Of a stretch of DNA of 64,000 nt, positions 52,662-63,059 are shown piece after piece. Under the pieces are notes generated by a model. The model saw only the letters and a program-made list of their open reading frames with translations, was not told the DNA's origin and searched no databases. The DNA lies in NCBI RefSeq assembly GCF_010015445.1, contig NC_053116.1, forward strand, positions 35,837,785-35,901,784, read 5' to 3'. This stretch comes from Perca fluviatilis (taxonomy: Eukaryota > Chordata > Actinopteri > Perciformes > Percidae). The first letter of the stretch is position 1. Every line of letters starts with the position of its first letter. Made by a program: the position numbers and the translations under genes.

Positions 52662-52785
52662 CGCTGTAGATGGATGTGGAAGATCAGGAACCAGGTCCCG
52701 GTGCCGATTCTCCAGACACGGCAGAGCACACAACGCCCACAGACTCTCCACAGCCGGCAGCGGCTCGCTGGTCCACCACGCTGCC
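52662..52785 (-). CDS. faap20: faap20 exon 2 (conserved N-terminal region)
   Basis: 124-bp exon on the - strand between acceptor ctgtctggtttacag and donor gtatgt. The first base completes Arg from exon 1, followed by 41 codons ending in phase 0. The peptide reads AAWWTSEPLPAVESLWALCA, then LPCLENRHRDLVPDLPHPST and a final Ala. It aligns by eye with the human stretch that reads LWAELL followed by VPSLP: LWALCA and VPDLP sit at the same spacing. In human FAAP20 the N-terminal half binds FANCA, so this exon probably carries that contact. The frame is open across the whole exon and both phases agree with the flanking exons. Confidence 0.82.
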
Positions 52786-52931
52786 CTGTAAACCAGACAG
52801 GACGCACTCAGCAGGGTACGGGGTACGGTCTTATGCCAGGGGAAGAATGACGGGAGTAACTCTACCTCCGGCACAGTAGTTGGCGCTCTGCCAACGCACA
52901 ACTGGCTTTTTTTTTTTCCCAGTTGACCTAT

Positions 52932-53830
52932 GTCTCGCATTGCCAGACCTTCCTCCACAGCGCTGCGGAGGAGGGTCTGGCTAGTCCACACAGCATTCCG
53001 GCATGGGAGTAAAACGTGCTCTGGTTTATTGGCATTTCTTTAAACCAATCACAATCGTCTTGGGGAGCGCTAAGCGCCGGACAGAGCCACCATGCCGCTG
53101 CAAAACAGTCTCGGGAAGGAACTTGTTTTGGTGGAACATGGTGGACGTTGTTTTAGTCGTGCAACAGAAAACTCCGATTGGACAGATAGTCTAGCTAGCT
53201 GTCTGGATTTACCCTGCAGAGATCTGAGGAGCAGTTAACCATAGTCCTCACAAATCCACCGGAGGTTAGAACGCCGACACAAAAGGAAGAGGAAAGAGAC
53301 GGAAATCCGGCCGAAATGACAGACATCCGGTGGAATTTCCGGTTGGCACCGGAGCAATCCTGGAAATGAAACGTTGTTGATATAAACCACACCCGGGCCA
53401 AATCCGGCCCCTCGCAAATTTTGATCCGGCCCCCATATTAATTTAGGTTCACAATGGCACGCCTAGTTGTGCGTCAAAACAAAAACGACTGGAAACAGTT
53501 TTCAAACCGCAATGACACCATGCTTAAAGCAGAATTTGGCAGATTTACTGACTTTTAGACAGAGAAATTCACACACAAGTGGCACAACCGGAGAGTTTTC
53601 ATATTCAGGGCGTGAAACAGGTTGTTCGGCTGTGTGTGGTAGCTTAAAATTTTTTTTACTTGATTTGCTGAATTATATGATGGCTAGAGCTTTATGTGGA
53701 CCTAAACTTTAAATAAAATAAAATAAATAAAAGCGTGTCAATAAACTTGACATGTCTGGCCCTTAACATGGTTCAACTTTTCCAGTGGGGCCCTTAGTGA
53801 AAATGAGTTTGACACCCCTGATATAGACTA
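52932..53830 (-). mobile_element. element B, inverted copy split by a hAT
   Basis: Runs from GTCTCGCATTGCCAGACC to TATAGACTA, the reverse of 49157-50004. The direct repeat ACCTATGTC occurs at 52926-52934 and 53831-53839. A hAT sits at 53388-53820. In faap20 intron 1. Confidence 0.8.
53388..53820 (-). mobile_element. hAT element nested in element B
   Basis: Starts CACACCCGGGCC and ends TTTGACACCCCTG. Flanked by ATATAAAC (53380-53387) and ATATAGAC (53821-53828), 7 of 8. A second copy at 59212-59605 is inverted. Contains gccaaatccggcccc and gagtttgacacccctg, a hAT tip found widely in vertebrates. Confidence 0.85.
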
Positions 53831-53914
53831 ACCTATGTCAAAATTACACCGGCCGGTTTAACAACTTAATGTTTTTTATCACACACTCTTGTCACAGCGT
53901 AGGAAAGCACGGTG

Positions 53915-54448
53915 CATCCAGATGATGGGTCTGGGAACTCACCATTGGCTGGGCTCAATACGAGGGGCGGGATAAACGGTTGTCTTTCAAATTCCCTCTG
54001 CACGTAATAGGAGAGCGCTACAACCAATCAGAGCAACGAAGAAGGTAGGGGAGCTAGTTGATAGAGTCAACTTTTGCCGTATCCTGTCGGCAAAACTCCG
54101 AACACATCTTCCTTTTTTAAGAATGACTTCAGTGCTGTTCTTTCTTCTTTTCTCAAAGAAAAGCTGAACTCCAAGTCTTCCAGAGTCGCGGCCAAAGCCG
54201 ATTCAAAAGACCGCTGTTCGCCAGCAGCAGCAGCCATTTTCTTTGTTTTCAAGTAGCAGGGAATTCACGAGGAACCGTCGCAACTCTGCCGTCATTAAGT
54301 TAAGCTGCGCCCACCGACTCTATACACGATGTGATTGGCCTGACCAGAGTTTGGTTTTTCCTGCTCGCAAGCCAACGGAGAGTTGCTGGACGACCCTGGC
54401 TGCAAATTACATTTGCTGGCGCTAGGGGGCGTCTAGATTTCTAGGCTA
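53915..54448 (+). mobile_element. small TIR element A, copy 2, with helicase-like remnant
   Basis: Same orientation as copy 1. The terminal 20 bp or so of the left end is missing; the right end TCTAGATTTCTAGGCTA is present. The - strand frame (54252-54067) encodes 61 codons ending VFGVLPTGYGKS. In faap20 intron 1. Confidence 0.83.
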
Positions 54449-55595
54449 GCTGATTTATGCTTCTGCGTCTTTGGTCAGGAGCCTTTCTCGTTCTTATTGA
54501 CGCTAAAAGTCTCCTTTAGCGCTACAGGTGAACGCGCTTGGTCGGCACTATTGCCGTCCCTTTTGGCGCCCTTGGTCGGGACTATGAAAAGGTTGTACGG
54601 TTCCGTGACACGCGGGGAGAACGGGACGGTTGGGTTTAGGAAAGGGTCGTGGGTGGGCGTACGGTTCCGTGACACGCGGGAGGAAAGAAAAAAGCGACTC
54701 TAAAAAGCGACTCCAGCGAGCGTGACAAGCGGGACGCGAACCCGGGTGTCCTGGGTGAAAGTCCTGTCTACTCAGTAATTCTCCGTTACATACTACTCGC
54801 TAAATCCTATATTACTGCGGCTCTCCCCGGTGCGTTACACAAACACGCCAAAAGCCTTTTCCCAACTGCCATCAGACGACGCTGACAGCCACTGTCCAAA
54901 CGTCCTTATTCTGCCCCCACGACTCATTTCCTGGTTCTCCTTCTCCATAAACAACATGAAATCAAGGAGAGGGTTAACTCTTCCTGCTCCAGATTTCCTA
55001 CGGTGGTCAGAAAGAACAGGGGAGACACTTTGTTTCTCTCACTAGGACTCTAGAGTCGGTACTCGCTCCGAAGCCAATCACCGTCACTTTCTCACTCGCT
55101 CTACCACACACTCCCCACACACACACACACCGGCCCTGCTATTCTCTTAAAGAGTTCGACGCACACGCCAACGACCAGTATAAACTTCAGGCCACATATC
55201 TAGGCTACGGCGAAAGCTCTGCGTGGAGCCTCCGCAGAACCATAACTCAGCCTTTACTCTGGTTAACACTGGAAGTGCCGGAATTCCATTACTACCAGAA
55301 CTGCCGTGAGCAGCCATTTTGACCGCCAGATTCCAAACTCTATAATCTCTCATGATAAATACCTATTGCGATATTGTATTACGTATTGTGATAGGATAAC
55401 TTTAGAAAAACGTAATAACAGCGAAATGTACTAAGTTTAATTATATATCTGAGTAGTAATACGGCTTTCAATAATTCACATCATGGCATAGTAAACCGTA
55501 ATTATTTCACACGTTCATATCCTGAAAAATATGGTGTAGGTATTACGCATATACATTTCCAAATGGTCAAAATGACCGTCATGGCCGTTCTAGGG
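54449..55595 (-). other. faap20: faap20 intron 1, no exon seen
   Basis: Dispersed-repeat-like sequence, including a direct repeat of acggttccgtgacacgcggg at about 54597 and 54660. No exon recognised. Confidence 0.5.
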
Positions 55596-55598
55596 TTA

Positions 55599-57416
55599 TG
55601 GTGCGTTCTTTTTGTCTTGTAATCGCGACTAGTAGCTCCAGCGTCACATCCGTGTCGAAAAACGAATAACCGCGGGTTGTTTCGTTCTTTTTGTCACACA
55701 ATACTACGAGTCGGAGAAAAGATGGATTTTTGTAACATTTTTAGTAACATTTAGGATTCTATTCACCCAGTTATTGACATATTACACACATATATTTCAG
55801 AGTTTGATACATGAAAATTACGTTTTGATTAACGTTAACGTTAGGCTACTGCTCTGCTTTCTGCTCAAGACTCGGCTTAAAGCCATTGTTGTCATATAGC
55901 AACCGAGTGTCTCTAGCCAATTTCAGCTGCACAAGCTACAAAATAACTAATGAGGCGGTATTTAACTCATAATAAGACTGTAGAGACATGCCTATAGGTA
56001 GCAGTATACAGCGCTATGTTTAACTCCTAATAAGACTGTAGAGACATGCCTATAGGTAGCAGTATACAGCGCTATGTTTAACTCCTAATAAGACTGTAGA
56101 GACATGCCTATAGGTAGCAGTATACAGCGCTATGTTTAACTCCTAATAAGACTGTAGTGACATGCCTATAGGTAGCAGTATACAGCGCTATGTTTAACTC
56201 CTAATAAGACTGTAGTGACATGTCTATAGGTAGCAGTATACAGCGCTATGTTTAACTCCTAATAAGACTGTAGAGACATGCCTATAGGTAGCAGTATACA
56301 GCGCTATGTTTAACTCCTAATAAGACTGTAGTGACATGCCTATAGGTAGCAGTATACAGCGCTATGTTTAACTCCTAATAAGACTGTAGTGACATGTCTA
56401 TAGGTAGCAGTATACAGCGCTATGTTTAACTCCTAATAAGACTGTAGTGACATGTCTATAGGTAGCAGTATACAGCGCTATGTTTAACTCCTAATAAGAC
56501 TGTAGAGACATGCCTATAGGTAGCAGTATACAGCGCTATGTTTAACTCCTAATAAGACTGTAGGGACATGCCTATAGGTAGCAGTATACAGCGCTATGTT
56601 TAACTCCTAATAAGACTGTAGGGACATGCCTATAGGTAGCAGTATACAGCGCTATGTTTAACTCCTAATAAGACTGTAGTGACATGCCTATAGGTAGCAG
56701 TATACAGCGCTATGTTTAACTCCTAATAAGACTGTAGTGACATGCCTATAGGTAGCAGTATACAGGCTATGTTTAACTCCTAATAAGACTGTAGAGACAT
56801 GCCTATAGGTAGCAGTATACAGCCTATGTTTAACTCCTAATAAGACTGTAGAGACATGCCTATAGGTAGCAGTATACAGCGCTATGTTTAACTCCTAATA
56901 AGACTGTAGAGACATGCCTATAGGTAGCAGTATACAGGCTATGTTTAACTCCTAATAAGACTGTAGTGACATGCCTATAGGTAGCAGTATACAGCGCTAT
57001 GTTTAACTCCTAATAAGACACGAGACATGCCTATAGGTAGCAGTATACAGCGCTATGTTTAACTCCTAATAAGACTGTAGAGACATGCCTATAGGTAGCA
57101 GTATACAGCGCTATGTTTAACTCCTAATAAGACTGTAGAGACATGCCTATAGGTAGCAGTATACAGTGCTATGTGTACGACTTCTTCATTTGGTTACAAC
57201 AAAGACAAAAGTGCTTAAAATTGTAGAAAACCACAATGTTTACTACGTGTGATGCACGACGTAGCCATCTTTGAAAGTGAGCTCGGGGTTCTCTGAGTTC
57301 AGACGACTTGACGAGTCGTAAATACGACCTCGGGGGGCGTTCTTTTTGCAACTTCCGGGTCGTAACTCCGGAAAACAACTCGTAAAACGACTTTGGTGGA
57401 CAAAAAGAACGCACCA
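55599..57416. mobile_element. PIF/Harbinger-like element hosting a minisatellite
   Basis: Starts TGGTGCGTTCTTTTTGTC and ends GACAAAAAGAACGCACCA, a perfect 18-bp inverted repeat. TTA flanks both ends (55596-55598, 57417-57419), the 3-bp duplication of PIF/Harbinger. Most of the interior is the 58-bp array. In faap20 intron 1. Confidence 0.88.
55961..57174. repeat. 58-bp minisatellite, about 21 units
   Basis: Unit TTTAACTCCTAATAAGACTG then TAGAGACATGCCTATAGGTA then GCAGTATACAGCGCTATG. By reading I count 21 units. They differ at tagAG/tagTG/tagGG and tgCc/tgTc, and a few have 1-2 base losses (near 56766, 56822 and 56938). The run of variants around units 3-6 is partly repeated at units 7-10. 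Confidence 0.95.
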
Positions 57417-57419
57417 TTA

Positions 57420-58079
57420 AGGTGTATACATGCAGGAAAGCCCCGGTTACTGAAGGATCTCTCTAGCTCTGTTAACCGGGTTATGACAACTCTGATTTTC
57501 CCAAGGGTAATGTTTTTACACGCCGTTTGAGAAATCAGGCTATTGCCTTAACCCGAATATAATCTTTTTTTTTTCTGTCTGTTTCACACAACTACTGCTG
57601 CACCTGTTTTCTCTTCTCTAAATAAAACCCAACCCCTCAGCCAGCCTGTAGCTCTATCCCAAGACGTGTGCTGAATGGCTGCAGAGGTTTTTTTCTATCA
57701 AGAGTTTCCAGAAAAAATTGATTTAATTTTCCAATACCCAATAGGGGAGAGCAGGATTTGATGATGGGTCCCCCCCCCCCACTTTTTCAAAATGATTTTG
57801 TATGCATTTTAAATCCGTCAATGAAATTATTTATGAAACTGCTCTTTGATCTGGTGCACAGTGTCTGCTTGTGTAACTAACAAGTGGGAGAGACCGAAAA
57901 CGTCGATCCACACTGTGTTTTATCAGATAGTTCAAGGCCAAAACTGCACGAAGTTATGTGCTACACAATGTCCACTTTATGTGTATTCTCCTCTAATGCA
58001 GGTTGTGTCAAATGTTGTGTAATTAATTTATGGTATGGCTGCTCCACATCTAACTACTCTCCGCTGTTTTCACTTCATC
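57420..58079 (-). other. faap20: faap20 intron 1, no exon seen
   Basis: Nothing recognised apart from a poly-C run near 57771-57780. Confidence 0.5.
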
Positions 58080-58586
58080 CAGTCCCTCCAGAAAAACGCG
58101 ATTATGCGATCGCATAATCAGCCACAGTCTGCATATTTATGCGGGGGCCACATTTTTTCAAATACGCCGCACTTTCACCGCATACATTATCGATTTCCGC
58201 GCAAAATATGCGGTGCTTGCATGATTTCATAATCCCCACATTTTCGTTGCAAAAAAGTCACATATATCTCAGCAGAAAGTTGAAAAATGTTGCGTTTACT
58301 TCACACAAGAGCAGCCATTTTCCCCTGTTGCCATGGGAACGTTATGAAGTGACGTAATTATGCGACGTGAACATCATCAAGAAGCAGGGTGTTTGGGGGG
58401 GGGGGATCACTTTGTTTTCTCTTTTTCATCAAACCGCAATTTTTGCAAGTTCCCGCAATGTCATCGCAGAAAATTGCATAAATATCCCACATATTCCATC
58501 GCATTTTTTAAGAAAACGTGCCGCATAATCAAGATTTTTTTGCCCGCAACAATCACAAAAAAACTCCGCATTTTTCTGGAAGGACT
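58080..58586 (-). mobile_element. TIR element D, copy 2 (inverted)
   Basis: Starts CAGTCCCTCCAGAAAAACGC and ends CATTTTTCTGGAAGGACTG. The interior is the inverse of 45122-45636. Confidence 0.85.
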
Positions 58587-58922
58587 GTTTATTTGACATT
58601 TATCAGCGTGTTCCCATTTAGTTTCCATTTGGGAGGAAATTCTCCTAAAAGCTATCAAGCCTTTTTGGATTTAGCCTTACACTAAGTTACAACTTTATTA
58701 TGTGAGCCTGTGCAATCTAATATAACAGCCCTGCAATAAATCCTACCTTTTGTTTTTACTTATTTATGTTACATTTTTGTTGGCAATGTGTCAGCGAGGC
58801 TATTATCAGCTTAGGGGGTGTAACGATACAGAGATCTGGATTGAGATATCGATTTAATGATCGACGATGCAAAGTGAAACTATCGATACATATCTGTGTA
58901 TCATCTTTAACTTGCGCTTTTA

Positions 58923-59110
58923 TGGGCGCCTGAGTAGCTCGCCTTGGTAGAGTAGGCGCCCATATGTAGAGGTTTACTCCTCGACGCAGCGGCCGCGGGT
59001 TCAACTCCGACCTGTGGCCCTTTGCTGCATGTCATCCCCCCCCTCTCCCCTTTCAAGTCTAAGCTGTCTTATACAAATAAAAGGTCCTAAAATGCCCAAA
59101 AAATAATCTT
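58923..59110 (+). mobile_element. tRNA-derived SINE, copy 1
   Basis: Starts ATGGGCGCCTGAGTAGCTC, with A-box-like sequence and B box GGTTCAACTCC. Tail tacaaataaaaggtcctaaa. Very close to 61163-61345. Confidence 0.8.
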
Positions 59111-59211
59111 TAAAAAAAAAGTTGCACATTTATTGTAATTCCCATAATCCCCACAATATATATACGTACTATACAGTATATGTATATAACATATAAGTGA
59201 TTGTGTTAAAT

Positions 59212-59605
59212 CAGGGGTGTCAAACTCATTTTCACTAAGGGCCACACTGGAAAAGTTGAACCATGTTAAGGGCCAGACATGTCAAGTTAATTGACATGCT
59301 TTTATTTATTTTATTTAAAGTTTAGGTCAACATAAAGCTCTAGCCATCATATAATTCAGCAAATGAAGTTAAAAAAAAAAAATTTTGATTAAATTTTAAA
59401 TTTTAGGCTACCACACACAGCCGAACAACCTGTTTCACGCCCTGAATATGAAAACTCTCCGGTTGTGCCACTTTTGTGTGAATTTTTGTATGAATGTACA
59501 ACTAGGCGTGCCAGCATTTATTGTGAACATAAATTAATATGAGGGCCGGATCAAAAATTGCGAGGGGCCGGATTTGGCCCGCGGGCCTTGAGTTTCACAC
59601 GTGTG
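59212..59605 (+). mobile_element. hAT element with perfect 8-bp duplication
   Basis: Starts CAGGGGTGTCAAACTC and ends GTTTCACACGTGTG. Flanked by TGTTAAAT at 59204-59211 and 59606-59613. Inverted copy at 53388-53820. Confidence 0.9.
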
Positions 59606-59981
59606 TGTTAAATGAACAATACTGATATCATCTTAATACGAATTGCAGGCCCTTGAATTGAAGCAAATCAAAATCGTATCGTGGCAGACTTTGTGATATC
59701 AGAAAATATCATATCGTTGTCCAAGCAATCGATGTATCGTATAGTGATACAACTTATGATTGACACCCATAGACTGTACACCCCCTATTATTAACTCAAT
59801 CTGTACGTTATGTTGCCTGATTTGGATGCTGTGGCTCCGTGGTGCAGCCTAACCAGGTTGTATTAAATCCCTCGTGAATTTCATATCCATGAATGCAGCT
59901 TTAGACATTTTAAAACCTTCCTTTGTTGCATTTAAAAACGAGCTCGACCATTATTTAGAGTCTGATCTGACATACTGGACA

Positions 59982-60349
59982 TAAGGGCTGTGCAATTAAT
60001 CGAAATGTAATCGTGATTATGATTTCAGCTCCCAATGATCACAAAAACAGAATAAATCGAGAAATACAATTATTTAGCTCATTACGTTTTGCGAGTAAAC
60101 TCTTATTTTCTCTTGTGTTCTGAATAAAAAAATAAAGTTTAAATAGGAAAAGTATTGAGACAAATTTCACAGTTGTAGGCCTGTGTGTTTTTTTTTTTTT
60201 TACTGTTGATTTATTTAACTTTTTCCACTGTTATTTAAGTTCAATAATTGCAACATCTTTCCAGAAGTCAACTAATCGTGTTAAATTATCGTGATTTCAA
60301 TATTGACCGAAATATATGTATATATATTTTTCCATAATCGAGCAGCCAT
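59982..60349. mobile_element. hAT element with perfect 8-bp duplication
   Basis: Starts TAAGGGCTGTGCAATTAAT and ends TCCATAATCGAGCAGCCAT. Flanked by ACTGGACA at 59974-59981 and 60350-60357. Its right half resembles 7377-7560 inverted. In faap20 intron 1. Confidence 0.9.
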
Positions 60350-60693
60350 ACTGGACATAGGCTATCGTCAGGATCCTCTCTGCTGAGTCTGTATCCACTT
60401 TTGTCTTCATAAAAAAACTCAGTTTTTCTGGTCGGCAGCTTATAAAAACTTAAGTTATGGGTTATTTACATTGTTGGTACTTCATATCACCACACAGCAG
60501 GTTTTAGGGATCTTTTTTTGTTGTTTACTAGCAGACGGAAATTATAGACGAGCAGAAAACCTTCACGCAACACACATCAATGGAGAGCGGAGAGTTCTTT
60601 TTCCCTACGGTGGGGGCGGTACTTGAATGCGCTCTGTCTCTATGACGGCTCCGTGAACACTGCCACGGTGAAGTTAACCAGAGGAACACCCAC

Positions 60694-60818
60694 CTCCCAG
60701 CCTCTGCTGTCTCTGTGGGACTCCTCTTCAGGGTTCCCCGCGAACCCGTCCCCGGCTGGACATCTTTGACAGACGGCTTATTTCGTTTAAGTTTAGACTT
60801 TGAATATGTTTCAGCCAT
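60694..60818 (-). CDS. faap20: faap20 exon 1 (start codon)
   Basis: Proposed first coding exon of FAAP20, the Fanconi anaemia core-complex subunit that binds and stabilises FANCA and directs the complex to ubiquitin at DNA crosslinks. ATG is at 60818-60816 in a strong context (A at -3, G at +4). It encodes 41 residues starting MAETYSKSKLKRNKPSVKDV, then two bases AG before a gtgggt donor. These two bases plus the first base of the exon at 52785 make AGG (Arg), keeping the frame. The basic N terminus resembles human FAAP20 only in general character, so this exon is supported mainly by splice signal, phase and Kozak context. With the other three exons it gives 783 bp and 260 residues, against 180 in human. 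A different first exon remains possible. Confidence 0.7.
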
Positions 60819-60960
60819 GATTTCAGCATCTTCGACATTTCGCGCTAGTGTGACGAACGGGAACTTCCTTCTTCTTCTCTGTCTCGGTTCAGCTGGCGGG
60901 TCGCTGCCGCACCGCCACCGCCACCGCCACCTACCGTCCTGGGGTCAGGTGGGTCCATCA
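60819..60960 (-). promoter_or_regulatory. faap20: putative faap20 5' UTR / core promoter
   Basis: Region just upstream of the faap20 ATG (reading leftward). It is CpG-containing, with a CCGCCA-type run at 60909-60931, and has an E2F-like octamer TTTCGCGC at 60838-60845, only about 20 bp from the ATG. An out-of-frame upstream ATG at 60838-60836 opens a 36-codon frame that overlaps the coding start and stops at 60730-60728. No TATA box is evident. Transcription start unknown. Confidence 0.4.
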
Positions 60961-61162
60961 GAACCAGAAGAAGGTGTATTCATAAGTACTTACAAGGAAT
61001 TTGCATTGGTGGCTGGTGCATACATAAACAAACAGACATATTAAACATTAACAAGGAATACAAAATATATACAGAAACAAATATTTACAAAATAGCTGTT
61101 TATCATAAAAAGAAAAAAGAGGCTAAATGGGTTGAGTGCAGAATATGCAAAAAAAAAATGAA

Positions 61163-61345
61163 ATACTGGGTGCCCAGATAGCTCAGTTTGTAGAGTGGGC
61201 GCCCATACATAGAGGTTTACTCCTCGACGCAGCGGGCCGCGGGTTCGACTCCGACCTTGGCCCTTTGCTGCATGTCATTCCCCCTTCTCTCCCCTTAAAT
61301 GTCTTCAGCTGTCCTGTAAAATAAAGGCCTAAAATAATAATATAA
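61163..61345 (+). mobile_element. tRNA-derived SINE, copy 2
   Basis: A box TAGCTCAGTTTGTAGAGTGG and B box GGTTCGACTCC are intact pol III promoter elements. Tail aataaaggcctaaaataata. Not a tRNA gene: no acceptor-stem pairing and an added 3' body. Confidence 0.88.
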
Positions 61346-61498
61346 TAATAATAGTAATACATCATCATCTTCTTCTTCATATAGCCTATGTTACAGTGCA
61401 GTAAAATGTGTCCAACATTTGCTTTAACTCCACAGTTTCCACACTTTCACTGTTCCTTTCCCCCTGCACACACACAGCCATTAAACCTGTGTGGCCCT

Positions 61499-61577
61499 AT
61501 AGTCTCGCCATTGCCAGCTCTATCTCCACAGCGCTGCGGAGTAAGGTCTGGCTACCCCACACATACGTTCCAGGATA
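61499..61577 (-). mobile_element. element B, hairpin-end fragment
   Basis: Starts TAGTCTCGCCATTGCCAG, then the hairpin region ccacagcgctgcggag. The rest of the element is absent. Confidence 0.7.
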
Positions 61578-61619
61578 GGAGAATTCGGAGACATCATCTC
61601 CATTGGTGCATGTATATAG

Positions 61620-62140
61620 CAGCCTGGTCTCACAGAATTCCGTGAATGTGAATGTGTGAAAATTCAATGTGGCCACCGTTGTAAACCGTTCCAATGTATG
61701 GGGTGGCAGTAGCTCAGTCTGTCGGTCGCTGGATCAAGTCCCATTACGGACCAAAGTACAGAGTGTGGATTGGTAGCTGGAGAGATGCCAGTTCACCTCC
61801 TGGGCGCTCACTCCGACATCTCTCCATTTGTGCCTGAATAGGTCCTGAGCATGTCTGTGTGTATATCCGGCCTGTGTGTAGTGATTTCTAACAGAGTGTA
61901 AATTGTAATTTAATAAACAGTATAAATTATTAAATGAATTATTAATTAAAGTCAATGACGTAGCATTAAGAGCGACTAGTCAAATCCGCGTAGGGAGCTT
62001 AGTCGGGGAGGTGCATGGGTCAAACACAGGACTTTCACAAGGGGGGGAAGGGGATCGTGTCCCGTGATTCCGTGAAACTGTCACAGATTTGGAGTTAAGG
62101 AGCAGTGTTCATTTCACGGAATTCTGTGAGACCAGGCTGC
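61620..62140. mobile_element. TIR element with a SINE-like insert
   Basis: Left CAGCCTGGTCTCACAGAATT and right AATTCTGTGAGACCAGGCTG are perfect inverted repeats, and the match continues into CCGTGAA/TTCACGG. TATAG occurs outside both ends. A tRNA-like head (gtagctcagtctgtcgg, about 61709) and a LINE-type tail (ttaataaacagtataaatt) lie inside. Confidence 0.75.
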
Positions 62141-62154
62141 TATAGATCAGGTTG

Positions 62155-62275
62155 GTGTATAGGTACTGAGCATGTGTGTGTGTGTGTGTGTGTGTGTGTT
62201 TCAGGCCAGTGTGTAATGTGTATAATAACAACAGAGTGAAACATTGTAATTTCCCTTGCGGGATTAATAAAGTAT
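62155..62275 (+). repeat. SINE/LINE tail fragment with GT run
   Basis: GT run at 62173-62199, then attgtaatttcccttgcggg and attaataaagtataaat, a typical fish LINE-type 3' tail also seen in diverged form near 61890. Confidence 0.6.
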
Positions 62276-62587
62276 AAATAATTATTATTGTCACACAGAA
62301 GTGTGATGTTTTCATCGCGGGAGACCAAAGGTGATTTTCCGGCACGTTCTGGGGCTCCAGCCCAGAATGTTTACTCAAAAGCCCCAAATCTTTGAGGGTT
62401 TTGGAGCAAAAGTTCTGATACTGGGGGGCAATATCATCATTCATTCTGTGAACTCTACTAAAAATGGGTTTCAAGATCAGTGATGCTGTTTATGCCAAAT
62501 TCCTACCCTGCCTACTGTAGATTATTATAAATGTTGCCCCTTTTTAGGTGGCAGGAGTGAAAATGAGTGATCCTCAACATTTGTTGT

Positions 62588-63048
62588 AGCCTAGAAATGT
62601 AGGCCACCCTAGTGGCGGCAAATTTATTTTGTAGCCGGGGGGTCTAGGCACTCACTCTCCGTTGGCTTGCGAGCTGGAAAAACCAAACTCTGGTCAGGCC
62701 AATCACATCGTGTATAGAGTCGGTGGGCGGGGCTTATGGCTGCTGCTGCTGGGAACAGCGGTCTTCTGGAAGACTTGGAGTTCAGCTTTTCGTTGGGAAA
62801 AGAACAAAGAACAGCACTGAAGTCATTCTTAAAAAAGGAAGATGTGTTCGGAGTTTTGCCGACCGGATACGGCAAAAGTTGAATCTATCAACTAGCTCCT
62901 TCTTCGTCGCTCTGCCTGGTTGCAGCGCTATCCTATTACGTGCAGAGGGAATTTGACAGACAACTGTTTATCCCGCCCCTTGTATTGAGCCCTGCCAATG
63001 GTGAGTTCCCAGACCCAACATCTGGATGTGGGTCTGGCTTGTCAGGCT
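62588..63048 (-). mobile_element. small TIR element A, copy 3, with 11-bp duplication
   Basis: Starts AGCCTAGAAATGTAGG and ends TGTCAGGCT. Flanked by ACATTTGTTGT at 62577-62587 and 63049-63059. On the + strand at 62738-62881 it encodes a 47-codon frame starting MAAAAGNSGLLEDLEFSFSL and ending VFGVLPTGYGKS. Best-preserved copy. Confidence 0.88.
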
Positions 63049-63059
63049 ACATTTGTTGT

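Larger units (their letters stand above)
58814..59771. mobile_element. hAT-like element carrying a SINE and a second hAT
   Basis: Left end TAGGGGGTGTAACGATAC; right region aacttatgattgacaccca. Subterminal tatcgat-type motifs on both sides. The SINE (58923-59110) and the hAT (59212-59605) lie between. Boundaries approximate. Confidence 0.45.

Noticed and set aside
55147..55353. Minus-strand frame starting MRDYRVWNLAVKMAAHG, considered as a faap20 exon
   Set aside because: No resemblance to FAAP20, and exon 1 already joins exon 2 in phase.
61163..61240. Possible tRNA gene (A and B boxes)
   Set aside because: No cloverleaf acceptor pairing; a second copy with the same non-tRNA tail shows it is a SINE.
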